Shown: positions 42,435-52,476 of the stretch, one piece after another | Layout of the letters: the number at the start of each line of letters is the position of its first letter | How positions within the stretch are numbered: the stretch's first letter is position 1 | NCBI RefSeq assembly: GCF_003725535.1 | Contig: NZ_RJSF01000019.1 | Coordinates: 422,301 to 486,300 of the forward strand | Length of the DNA stretch: 64,000 nt | Source of the DNA: Nocardioides pocheonensis | GTDB taxonomy: Bacteria; Actinomycetota; Actinomycetes; Propionibacteriales; Nocardioidaceae | Direction of reading: 5' to 3' | The notes under the pieces: generated by a model | The model's database searches: none | Told to the model about the DNA's origin: nothing | The model's input: only the letters and a program-made list of their open reading frames with translations | Program-made: the position numbers and the translations under genes

Positions 42435-43243
42435 CCGCCACGATCATCCCTCCCGACACCATCGAGGCCGAGCCGGCCCGACGGACCGCCCAACCCATCC
42501 CGGCCACCCGACTCGTCAAGGTCGAGCTGCGCAAGATGTTCAACACCCGCTCGGGATTCTGGATGCTCATCAGCATCGGCGCCCTGTCGCCCATCTCGGC
42601 CGGGTCGCTCCTCGTCCTCGGCGTCAACAGCGACGTCACCTACCAGAACTTCGTGAGGGCGAGCGGGTTCCCGATGTCAGTGATCTTGCCGATCATCGCG
42701 ATCCTGGCCGTCACGGGTGAGTGGAGCCAGCGAAGTGGGCTCACCACGTTCACGCTGGTGCCGAGCCGCGAACGCGTGATCGGCGCCAAGGCGATCGCGA
42801 CCCTCCTGGTGGGCCTCGGCGCCGTCTCCGTCGCCTTTGCGGTTGGCGCCCTCGGCAACGTGGCCGGGTCAGCACTCGCAGGCGTCGACACCGCGTGGGA
42901 CATTTCGTTGTCCATGGCACTCCAGATGGTGCTCTACAACCTGGTGGGCATGGCCTTCGGCTTCGCACTCGGTGTCGTGCTGCGCAACTCCGCGGCCGCG
43001 ATCGTGGGCTACTTCGTCGCTTCACTAGTCATGCCCGGCATTCTCGCGCTCCTGGCTCAGGTGCGTTCGTGGTTCGAGGACCTGCAGCCGTGGATCGACT
43101 GGCACTACACGCAGGTGGCGCTCCTCGATGGCGCCACGAACACTGTCAAGGAGTGGGCGATGCTCGGCTCGACCACGATGATCTGGATCGTCCTTCCCCT
43201 CGTCCCCGGGCTGCTGTCCCTGCGCCGCTCCGAGGTCAAGTAG
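42431..43243 (+). CDS. ABC transporter permease (ABC-2 type)
   Basis: A 270-residue membrane protein with six hydrophobic segments, of the ABC-2 permease layout seen in DrrB and bacitracin-type exporters: early KMFNTRSGFWMLISIGAL, central LPIIAILAVTGEWSQRSGLTTFTLVPSR, final IWIVLPLVPGLLSL. Coupled to the ATPase by ATGA. Substrate unknown. It uses more A/T third-position codons than genes such as acnA. Confidence 0.9.
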   Translation: MTATIIPPDTIEAEPARRTAQPIPATRLVKVELRKMFNTRSGFWMLISIGALSPISAGSLLVLGVNSDVTYQNFVRASGFPMSVILPIIAILAVTGEWSQRSGLTTFTLVPSRERVIGAKAIATLLVGLGAVSVAFAVGALGNVAGSALAGVDTAWDISLSMALQMVLYNLVGMAFGFALGVVLRNSAAAIVGYFVASLVMPGILALLAQVRSWFEDLQPWIDWHYTQVALLDGATNTVKEWAMLGSTTMIWIVLPLVPGLLSLRRSEVK

Positions 43244-43665
43244 CCGACACGTAGACGGGCGGTGTCCGGAACCAATCGAACGGCTCTTGCGGAGACCATT
43301 GGTGCCCTGACGAAACTCCGCGCGTGGGAACTGCAAGATCATCTCTACGCCAAGAAGTGATCAGAGGGCCAGGAGAGCTTGAGCGGGCCCCGAGCGCGTC
43401 GGCACTCGTGATGCTGCCGTCTAGGAGCCTGCTCGAGTGTGCCGTGTCGGCGCCTGGCCGCGCATGCGGCCGGCGACATGCGCCTGTGCTTGTTTGTGAC
43501 GAGCGGAGGCGGGTTGTGCGCGGGCTCGGTTTGGGCCCTCTTCGGATCGCAGGCGGCCGCAGAGGCGGGCCGACGCCATCAAGGTCATCAACCGGCATCG
43601 CCGCAGGTCAGGGACTCAATTCGCCTGGTGACCGCTGTCGATCGCAAAGCCTCGCCGTCACGCTC
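43244..43665. other. Gene-free tract at the right end of the inserted segment
   Basis: About 420 bases without a convincing gene. Right after the permease stop an open run (43244-43360, residues ...TKLRAWELQDHLYAKK) with A/T-rich codons looks like a fragment of a former gene, but I do not recognise it. The rest shows no conserved reading frame, RNA or clear repeat. Confidence 0.5.
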
Positions 43666-43758
43666 AGGGCCATGTGCGTCTTCCCGATGACCCACCACGT
43701 CGAGTGCGTCGCGCTCCTGCTGCCCGCCGGTGACGACGAGGAGTCCTCGGCGCCGTGA
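43666..43758 (+). pseudogene. Remnant 3' end of the TrmA-type methyltransferase gene
   Basis: The last 30 codons of a TrmA-family gene: LRAMCVFPMTHHVECVALLL and a short acidic tail, ending at the TGA 43756-43758. It matches the intact gene's C-terminus (LRAFDLFPMTSHVECVAHL) and shares the 11-base TTCCCGATGAC at 43681-43691 and 39477-39487. There is no start or upstream domain. It probably marks the original gene end displaced about 4.2 kb by insertion. Confidence 0.75.
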
Positions 43759-43767
43759 GCGGGGGGG

Positions 43768-43773
43768 CAGGAT
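43768..43773 (+). promoter_or_regulatory. Weak -10 element before the F420-type oxidoreductase
   Basis: CAGGAT ends 6 bases before the GTG at 43780, in the leaderless arrangement. Confidence 0.35.
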
Positions 43774-43779
43774 GGTGCC

Positions 43780-44667
43780 GTGCGACTCGGTGTGGTGTTC
43801 CCGCAGACCCGTCCTTGGCGAGAGCTCGCCGACGACTTCCGCTGGGCCGAGGACGTCGGCTACGACGTGGCCTACGTCTACGACCACCTGACCCATCCCA
43901 CGGCGGCCGGGGGCTGGCTGGGTGACGGGTTCACCACCCTGGCTGCCGCTGCCGGGGTCACCACCGGCATCGGGCTCGGCACGCTGGTCGCCTCGGCGAC
44001 CCTGCACTCGCCGGTGGCACTCGCGCGGCTGGCGGCCACCGTCGACGACGTCGCGGCCGGCCGGCTCGTGCTCGGGCTCGGCGCGGGCTCCCCGCGGTGT
44101 TCGGTCGCCGACCGCGGTGAGGACCCCACGCCGCGGGAGATGCACCAGCGGCTGGTCGACGTGGTCGAGGGGCTGGCCGCCGTCCTCGACGGCGCGACCG
44201 AGTGGGCCGGACGGACGCGGTCGTTCGCGGGCCTGGAGACCACGCCGTTGCCGCCCGGCGCGCGGAAGCCCTACCTGATGCTCGCCGCGCACGGTCCGCG
44301 GACGCTCCGGCTCGCGGCGCGCCACGCGGACGCGTGGAACACCTACGGCGGCCCGGGGTCCAGCCTGTCGTCGGTCGAGGAGTACTGGGAGGCGGTGGCC
44401 GCCCAGGCCGCCGGGATGACGGCCGCCTGTGAGGCGGAGGACCGGGACCCGGCCACCCTGCGGCGCTCGCTGCTCGTCGGGTACGGCGCGGCCCGGCCGA
44501 CCCGCAGCGTCCCGGCGTACGAGGAGGCGGTCGAGCGGGCGCTGGCACTGGGGTTCGACGAGATCGTGGTCTACGGTCCGCACGCGCCCGGGGAGCAGTT
44601 CGCCTCCGACCCGCAGGTCCACGCCGACGCGATCCAGCGGGTCCGCGGCCGGGGCCCGGTGTCGTAG
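43780..44667 (+). CDS. LLM-class F420-dependent oxidoreductase
   Basis: A 295-residue luciferase-like monooxygenase-fold protein of the F420-binding kind. N-terminus RLGVVFPQTRPWRELADDFRWAED, then GFTTLAAAAGVTTGIGLGTLVASATLHSP, GRLVLGLGAGS, and KPYLMLAAHGPRTLRLAARHADAW near residue 180. It is cytoplasmic. F420 rather than FMN use is inferred from these motifs. Substrate unknown. It is upstream of the aconitase promoter. Confidence 0.88.
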   Translation: MRLGVVFPQTRPWRELADDFRWAEDVGYDVAYVYDHLTHPTAAGGWLGDGFTTLAAAAGVTTGIGLGTLVASATLHSPVALARLAATVDDVAAGRLVLGLGAGSPRCSVADRGEDPTPREMHQRLVDVVEGLAAVLDGATEWAGRTRSFAGLETTPLPPGARKPYLMLAAHGPRTLRLAARHADAWNTYGGPGSSLSSVEEYWEAVAAQAAGMTAACEAEDRDPATLRRSLLVGYGAARPTRSVPAYEEAVERALALGFDEIVVYGPHAPGEQFASDPQVHADAIQRVRGRGPVS

Positions 44668-44683
44668 ACGTGTCGACCTCGTG

Positions 44684-44701
44684 TATCTTGATATCAAGAT
44701 A
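44684..44701. promoter_or_regulatory. Perfect 18-bp palindromic operator upstream of aconitase
   Basis: TATCTTGATATCAAGATA reads identically on both strands. It lies 110 bases before the acnA ATG, and the TAATGT at its right edge (44700-44705) could be the -10 element. Perfect symmetry of 18 bp in GC-rich DNA is improbable by chance. The regulator is not in the window. Confidence 0.75.
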
Positions 44702-44811
44702 ATGTGGTTTCGGTGAGACCGCCTTCCACCGCGTCGCGCGGGGTGGGCAAGATGGGCCGGAGGATGGCCCCAGGGTCAGCACCGCAGGCACCCGGACTTG
44801 AGGAGACGTCG

Positions 44812-47622
<2,811 letters not shown>

Positions 47623-47636
47623 GCCTTCTTCGCGCA

Positions 47637-47682
47637 GACGTCCTGCGGACGGGTCGCCCAGACGGCCGGTCCGCGGGACGTC
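47637..47682 (+). terminator. Hairpin terminator of acnA
   Basis: Arms GACGTCCTGCGGAC (47637-47650) and GTCCGCGGGACGTC (47669-47682) pair over 14 bp with one G-T wobble; loop of 18 bases. It starts 14 bases after the acnA stop. Confidence 0.6.
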
Positions 47683-47708
47683 GTGCTGTTCCGGGACGGC
47701 CGGCTCGC

Positions 47709-47714
47709 TAGCCT
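47709..47714 (+). promoter_or_regulatory. -10 element of a likely leaderless promoter (thiamine-binding-like protein)
   Basis: TAGCCT ends 6 bases before the ATG at 47721. Confidence 0.6.
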
Positions 47715-47720
47715 CGCCCC

Positions 47721-48026
47721 ATGATCGTGGCCATCAGCATCAGTCCGTCCGGAGCCGACGAGACCGGGGGAGTCAGCGACGCGGTCGCGGACGCCGTACG
47801 GGTGATCCGGGAGTCCGGCCTGCCGAACGAGACCAACGCGATGTTCACCAACATCGAGGGCGAGTGGGACGAGGTGATGGCGGTGGTGAAGGAGGCGGTG
47901 TTCCGGGTGGCGGAGACGTCCCCGCGGGTCGGCCTCGTGCTCAAGGCGGACCTCCGCCGTGGCTTCGAGACCGGGCAGCTGGCGGCGAAGGTGGAGCGGG
48001 TCGAGGAGCGGTTGCGGGACGGGTGA
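47721..48026 (+). CDS. MTH1187/YkoF-type thiamine-binding protein
   Basis: A 101-residue protein of the Thiamine_BP (former DUF77) family: VAISISPSGADETGGVSDAVADAVRVIRESGL, NAMFTNIEGEWDEVMAVVKEAV and LVLKADLRRG. Homologs form small ferredoxin-like dimers or tetramers that bind thiamine or related ligands. No thiamine genes are nearby. Leaderless start. It converges with the ssgB-like gene, 4 bases apart. Confidence 0.85.
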   Translation: MIVAISISPSGADETGGVSDAVADAVRVIRESGLPNETNAMFTNIEGEWDEVMAVVKEAVFRVAETSPRVGLVLKADLRRGFETGQLAAKVERVEERLRDG

Positions 48027-48030
48027 GCGG

Positions 48031-48444
48031 TCAGCCGGCGAGCAGCTGCTCGAGCCAGCCGTCGACGTCGACCTTCTCGCGACCCAGCGGGACCGCGTCG
48101 AGCGAGGAGTAGACGAAGTCCTGGACCGCCCGGCTGGGGAACTGCAGGAGGGTCTCGCCGGCGGGGGAGCAGAGCTCGACGATGACGACGGCCTCGCCGC
48201 ACGCGCTCAGGCACGGCCAGATGTGGACGTCACCGTCGCCGGACGGCTCGTACTGTCCGTCGACGAGCAGCTCGCGGGCGAAGGTCCAGTGGACCGGACC
48301 GGACTGCGTCTGCAGCACCATCGTGACCGCGCACGCGTCGGTGGGGTCGTAGACGAACTCAGCGACCAGGGTGTGGTCGACCTCGGCGTCCACCGTGGCG
48401 ATCTGCACCGCGGTGGTCGAGGTGGTGGTGAGCTTGCTGTCCAT
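48031..48444 (-). CDS. SsgA-family cell division/sporulation regulator (SsgB-like)
   Basis: A 137-residue SALP-family protein: QIATVDAEVDHTLVAEFVYDPTDACAVTMVLQ, GPVHWTFARELLVDGQYEPSGDGDVHIWP, and ELCSPAGETLLQFPSRAVQDFVYSSL. Family members localise FtsZ during septation and sporulation in Streptomyces; SsgB is the most widely conserved. AGGGAAG precedes the ATG. The upstream region has a tandem 21-bp repeat and a BldD-like box. Orthology to SsgB rather than another SALP is inferred. Confidence 0.9.
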   Translation of the reverse strand: MDSKLTTTSTTAVQIATVDAEVDHTLVAEFVYDPTDACAVTMVLQTQSGPVHWTFARELLVDGQYEPSGDGDVHIWPCLSACGEAVVIVELCSPAGETLLQFPSRAVQDFVYSSLDAVPLGREKVDVDGWLEQLLAG

Positions 48445-48519
48445 CGGCTTCCCTGTCTGTGGGCCCTGGTGGGCGGTTCGGCAGAGAAACGCGGTTGCTG
48501 AAGGTTCATGACACGATTT

Positions 48520-48561
48520 CGCCGAACTGGTCTAGGAAAACGGCGAAGTGGTCCAGATCAC
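48520..48561. repeat. Tandem 21-bp repeat upstream of the ssgB-like gene
   Basis: Two adjacent imperfect copies: CGCCGAACTGGTCTAGGAAA at 48520 and CGGCGAAGTGGTCCAGATCA at 48541, 14 of 21 positions alike. The 21-bp spacing equals two helical turns. They lie about 75-115 bases upstream of the ssgB-like start. Confidence 0.55.
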
Positions 48562-48562
48562 T
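48547..48562. promoter_or_regulatory. BldD-like inverted repeat
   Basis: AGTGGTCCAGATCACT: half-sites AGTG and CACT with an 8-base spacer. One half matches AGTGA fully (read on the minus strand), the other has one change. BldD is reported to bind ssgB in Streptomyces. Confidence 0.35.
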
Positions 48563-48662
48563 CGGACATTTCGGACCAAAGGACCCGGCCGGGCCGGGCA
48601 CCCTCTGGGCGGTCCGCGCACGCGGTCCTGACGCGCTTCAGGGGTCCGGGCGGTGACGTCGC

Positions 48663-48678
48663 TCGAACAAGTGTGCGA
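48663..48678. promoter_or_regulatory. SOS (LexA) box
   Basis: TCGAAC-AAGT-GTGCGA differs by one base from the actinobacterial LexA consensus TCGAAC-N4-GTTCGA. It ends 10 bases before the GTG start at 48689 and overlaps a GAAAAT hexamer (48677-48682). Confidence 0.6.
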
Positions 48679-48688
48679 AAATCGGAGC

Positions 48689-49111
48689 GTGTTCACGCCA
48701 CGACGCGAGCCCGACCCGGTGCCCCGGACGGCCCCTCCCGGGGCGCCGCCGTACGCGCCGCCCGGGTGGCCGCCCGGGGTCCGGGCGCCGGGAGTCCCGG
48801 GGTGGGAGCCGACCGCGGTGAGCTGGCTGCTGGACGTCTGCCCGCCGGACTACCGCGGCTACCCGGGCTTGCGGCGGCACCCGCTCGTGCTCGCCCGCTT
48901 CGCGGTGCTGCACGTGGAGGCGAGCCAGGCGGCGGTCAACCGCGGGCTGAGCGAGGCGCGCGGGGTGCTGCGCGACGTGGCCGACGAGGTCGAGATCGCC
49001 GCGGCGATCGACACGTGGCACCGGGAGGCCGCCCGGCTGATCGGCGTACGACGTGCGGTCGGGCTCGTCGAGGAGGCGCTCCGCGGCCGGCGGTACGTCG
49101 CTCGCATGTGA
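48689..49111 (+). CDS. Conserved hypothetical protein, likely SOS-controlled
   Basis: A 140-residue protein I do not assign. The first ~40 residues are Pro-rich (PRTAPPGAPPYAPPGWPPG), followed by SWLLDVCPPDYRGYPGLRRHPLVLARFA and a basic C-terminus RRAVGLVEEALRGRRYVARM. It is soluble. GTG 48689 is chosen because the hexamer GAAAAT ends 6 bases upstream and the GTG at 48653 lies just before the SOS box. The next gene, a Nudix hydrolase, follows 28 bases on. Confidence 0.7.
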   Translation: MFTPRREPDPVPRTAPPGAPPYAPPGWPPGVRAPGVPGWEPTAVSWLLDVCPPDYRGYPGLRRHPLVLARFAVLHVEASQAAVNRGLSEARGVLRDVADEVEIAAAIDTWHREAARLIGVRRAVGLVEEALRGRRYVARM

Positions 49112-49127
49112 CCGGTGCGCGTCCCCC

Positions 49128-49133
49128 TAGGGT
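49128..49133 (+). promoter_or_regulatory. -10 element of a likely leaderless promoter (Nudix gene)
   Basis: TAGGGT ends 6 bases before the ATG at 49140. Confidence 0.6.
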
Positions 49134-49139
49134 GGGCCC

Positions 49140-49577
49140 ATGGATCCCGTGCCGCTCGCCGTCGTGCTGCTCGTCGACCCCCGCGGCTGGGTGTTGCTGC
49201 AGGAACGCGACGAGGGAGCACCGCGCGCCGCGAACCAGTGGGGGATGGTCGGCGGTCACGTCGAGGACGGCGAGGAGTTCGAGCCGGCGGCCTACCGCGA
49301 GCTGCTCGAGGAGACCGGGGTGGCGCTGCCTGCGGGCACGCTGCGGCTCTGGCAGGACGCGCAGTTCGCCTACGACGACGGCTTCCGTGGCCGCTACCAC
49401 CTGTACGCCGCGGGGGTGGACCTCACCGACGCGGACATCGTCGTCGGCGAGGGCCGTCAGATCGTGTTCGTGGAGCCGGCCGTGATCCCCACCCTCGACC
49501 TGGCCGAGTCGACCCGGCACTTCGTGCCCGACTTCCTGGCCTCCGACCTGTACCGCTCCTTCAGGAGGGCTTCGTGA
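49140..49577 (+). CDS. Nudix hydrolase
   Basis: A 145-residue nucleoside-diphosphate-X hydrolase with a complete Nudix box near residues 37-59 (GGHVEDGEEFEPAAYREL then LEETGV), fitting GX5EX7REUXEEXGU. The N-terminal strand AVVLLVDPRGWVLLQERD is typical. Substrate unknown; oxidised nucleotides are possible given the SOS-like gene upstream. Its stop overlaps the start of the next gene (GTGA). Confidence 0.9.
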   Translation: MDPVPLAVVLLVDPRGWVLLQERDEGAPRAANQWGMVGGHVEDGEEFEPAAYRELLEETGVALPAGTLRLWQDAQFAYDDGFRGRYHLYAAGVDLTDADIVVGEGRQIVFVEPAVIPTLDLAESTRHFVPDFLASDLYRSFRRAS

Positions 49578-50488
49578 GACCCGTCACCGTCCACCCCGTC
49601 CCGGCCATGGGCGCCGAGGACGTCGTCGTCGCCGACGACGGGCTCGTGTACACCGGCACGGAGGACGGCAGCGTCTTCAGGCTCCGGCCCGACGGCAGCC
49701 GGGTCGACGTCGTCGGCCACACCGGCGGCCGCCCGCTGGGCCTCGAGCTGCTGCCCGACGGCCGGCTGCTGGTCGCGGACGCGCGCCAGGGACTCCTCGC
49801 CATGGAGACCGCCACCGGCGCGGTCGAGCGGCTGGTCGACACCGTGAACGGGCGCCGGATGGTGTTCTGCAACAACGCGGCGGTCGCCCGCAACGGCGAC
49901 ATCTGGTTCTCGGACAGCTCCGCCCTCTACGGCATCGAGCGGTGGAAGGACGACTTCGTCCAGGACACCCACACCGGCCGCCTGGCCTGCCGCCGCGCCG
50001 ACGGGACCGTCGAGCAGCAGCTGGACGGCCTGGCCTTCGCCAACGGCGTCGCGCTCGCGGCCGACGAGTCCTACGTGGCGGTCGCGGAGACGGCCGCGCG
50101 GACCGTCGTACGGCTGTGGCTGACCGGTGACCGGGCCGGCCAGCGCGACCTGCTGTGCTCGGACCTGCCCGGCTACCCCGACAACATCGCGCGCGGCTCC
50201 GACGGGCTGATCTGGGTGACGATCGCCTCGCCGCGCGACCCTGTCGTGGAGATGCTCCACCACGCTCCGATGCCGCTGCGCAAGGTGGTCACGCGGATCC
50301 CGGAGCGGCTCCAGCCGAAGCCGAAGCGGACCGTGCGGGCGATGGCCTTCGACGACGCCGGCACGCTGGTGCACGACGTGAGCGGGGATGCGTCCGGCTA
50401 CCACATGGTGACGGGGGTCCGCGAGCACGACGGCCGGCTCTGGCTGGGCAGCCTGCACGAGCCGGCGGTGGCCGTGATCGCCGTGTGA
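49574..50488 (+). CDS. SMP-30 / strictosidine synthase-like beta-propeller protein
   Basis: A 304-residue six-bladed propeller protein: [65 protein letters not shown] (metal-site Asn/Asp), [19 protein letters not shown] and the C-terminal [14 protein letters not shown] of strictosidine-synthase-like proteins. It may act as a lactonase or hydrolase. Coupled to the Nudix gene by 4 bases. Confidence 0.85.
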   Translation: MRPVTVHPVPAMGAEDVVVADDGLVYTGTEDGSVFRLRPDGSRVDVVGHTGGRPLGLELLPDGRLLVADARQGLLAMETATGAVERLVDTVNGRRMVFCNNAAVARNGDIWFSDSSALYGIERWKDDFVQDTHTGRLACRRADGTVEQQLDGLAFANGVALAADESYVAVAETAARTVVRLWLTGDRAGQRDLLCSDLPGYPDNIARGSDGLIWVTIASPRDPVVEMLHHAPMPLRKVVTRIPERLQPKPKRTVRAMAFDDAGTLVHDVSGDASGYHMVTGVREHDGRLWLGSLHEPAVAVIAV

Positions 50489-50494
50489 GGTCTG

Positions 50495-50500
50495 TAGACT
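50495..50500 (+). promoter_or_regulatory. -10 element of the dxs promoter
   Basis: TAGACT, 61 bases before the dxs ATG, giving a leader of about 55 bases that carries GGCGGG before the ATG. Confidence 0.5.
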
Positions 50501-50561
50501 TCTACGGTTCCGGGACGGGCGCACGGCACGAGCACCAGGCACGAGAGGCAGGCGGGACAGC

Positions 50562-52466
50562 ATGGGGCTGTTGGAGTCGATCTCGGGGCCGCAGGACCTC
50601 CGTGACCTCGACGAGCGCCAGCTCGTCGACCTCGCGGCGGAGATCCGCGACGAGCTGGTGCGCACCTGCGCGCCGCGCGGCGGGCACCTGGGTCCCAACC
50701 TCGGCGTCGTCGAGCTGACCCTGGCGCTCCACCGGGTCTTCGACTCGCCGCGGGACAGGATCGTCTTCGACACCGGCCACCAGGCCTATGTCCACAAGAT
50801 GCTCACCGGCAGGGCGGGCCAGTTCGACTCGCTGCGCACCGAGGGCGGGATCTCCGGCTACCCGAGCCGGGCTGAGTCCGAGCACGACCTCGTGGAGAAC
50901 TCCCACGCCTCCACGTCGCTGTCCTACGCCGACGGGCTCGCCAAGGCCTACGCGATCCGGGGCGAGGACCGTCACGTCGTCGCCGTGATCGGCGACGGCG
51001 CCCTGACCGGCGGCATGGCCTGGGAGGCGCTGAACAACATCGCGGTGGGCGACGACCGGCGGCTGGTCATGGTGGTCAACGACAACGGACGGTCCTACAT
51101 GCCGACCGTCGGCGGCCTCGCCAAGCACCTGACCACGCTGCGCACCAACCCCCGCTACGAGCAGGTGCTCGACCAGGTCAAGCGGCGGCTCAACGGCGTC
51201 CGCGGGGTCGGCCCCGCGGTGTACGACGCGCTGCACGCGATGAAGAAGGGCATGAAGGACGCGCTCGCTCCACAGGGCCTCTTCGAGGACCTCGGCCTGA
51301 AGTACGTCGGCCCGATCGACGGGCACGACCGGGTCGCTGTCGAGCAGGCGCTCGCCCAGGCGAAGCGCTTCGGCGGACCCGTGATCGTGCACGTGATCAC
51401 CCAGAAGGGCTTCGGCTACGACCCGGCCGAGCGCCACGAGGCCGACCAGTTCCACCAGATCGGGCCGTTCGACGTCGAGACCGGCGTGGGCTCGCCGAAG
51501 GGGCGGATCTGGACCGACTTCTTCTCCGACGAGATCGTCGCGATCGGCGAGGAGCGCAAGGACGTCGTGGCGATCACCGCCGCGATGCTCTACCCGGTCG
51601 GGCTGGACCGGTTCGCGGCCCGGTTCCCCGAGCGCACCTTCGACGTCGGCATCGCCGAGCAGCACGCCGTGACCAGTGCCGCCGGCCTGGCCATGGGCGG
51701 GCTGCACCCGGTGGTCGCGATCTACGCCACCTTCATGAACCGCGCCTTCGACCAGGTGCTCATGGACGTCGCGCTGCACGAGTGCGGCGTGACCTTCGTG
51801 ACCGACCGCGCGGGAGTCACGGGCGACGACGGCGCCAGCCACAACGGCATGTGGGACATGTCGGTGTTCCAGGTCGTCCCGGGGCTGCGGCTGGCCGCAC
51901 CGCGTGACGGCGCCCGCGTGCGCGAGCTGCTGCGCGAGGCCGTCGCCGTCGAGGACGCCCCCACGATGGTGCGGCTGCCCAAGGGCGCGCCCCCGGCCGA
52001 GGACATCCCCGCCGTCGACCGGGCCGGCAGCTGCGACGTGCTCGTGCGCCGAGGCGGCCGCGACGTGCTGATCGTCGCCCCGGGAGCCATGGCGGCGACG
52101 GCGGTCGAGGTCGGCCGGCGACTCACCGACCAGGGCATCGGGGTCACGGTCGTCGACCCGCGCTGGGTCAAGCCGATCGACCCGGCTCTCGTCCCGCTCG
52201 CCGCGGCGCACCGCCTCGTGGTGAGCATCGAGGACAACGGCCGCGTCGGTGGCTTCGGTGCCAACCTGCTGGCGCTGCTCAACGACGAGGGCGTGCGCAC
52301 CCCGTTCCGGCTGCACGGCATCCCGCAGGAGTTCCTGCCGCACGCCAAGCGCGAGGCGATCCTCGAGCGGATCGGCCTCACCCCGCAGACGCTGGCCCGC
52401 AGGATCGTCGAGGACGTGACCGCGCTCGACTCCGGTCGTTCTCTGGTCGACATCCCCATCGACTGA
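50562..52466 (+). CDS. dxs: 1-deoxy-D-xylulose-5-phosphate synthase
   Basis: A 634-residue thiamine-diphosphate enzyme making DXP from pyruvate and glyceraldehyde-3-phosphate, first step of the MEP isoprenoid path. N-terminus [15 protein letters not shown], catalytic His in [12 protein letters not shown], ThDP motif [18 protein letters not shown], second-domain [32 protein letters not shown], and [11 protein letters not shown]. In M. tuberculosis dxs1 (Rv2682c) sits near the same dut block. A metallopeptidase-like lipoprotein gene follows 10 bases on. Confidence 0.96.
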   Translation: MGLLESISGPQDLRDLDERQLVDLAAEIRDELVRTCAPRGGHLGPNLGVVELTLALHRVFDSPRDRIVFDTGHQAYVHKMLTGRAGQFDSLRTEGGISGYPSRAESEHDLVENSHASTSLSYADGLAKAYAIRGEDRHVVAVIGDGALTGGMAWEALNNIAVGDDRRLVMVVNDNGRSYMPTVGGLAKHLTTLRTNPRYEQVLDQVKRRLNGVRGVGPAVYDALHAMKKGMKDALAPQGLFEDLGLKYVGPIDGHDRVAVEQALAQAKRFGGPVIVHVITQKGFGYDPAERHEADQFHQIGPFDVETGVGSPKGRIWTDFFSDEIVAIGEERKDVVAITAAMLYPVGLDRFAARFPERTFDVGIAEQHAVTSAAGLAMGGLHPVVAIYATFMNRAFDQVLMDVALHECGVTFVTDRAGVTGDDGASHNGMWDMSVFQVVPGLRLAAPRDGARVRELLREAVAVEDAPTMVRLPKGAPPAEDIPAVDRAGSCDVLVRRGGRDVLIVAPGAMAATAVEVGRRLTDQGIGVTVVDPRWVKPIDPALVPLAAAHRLVVSIEDNGRVGGFGANLLALLNDEGVRTPFRLHGIPQEFLPHAKREAILERIGLTPQTLARRIVEDVTALDSGRSLVDIPID

Positions 52467-52476
52467 GAGGACCCGG

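Noticed and set aside
43244-43360. Small gene after the ABC permease
   Set aside because: It continues directly from the permease stop in the same frame, has no ribosome binding site and no known motif; treated as a possible fragment only.
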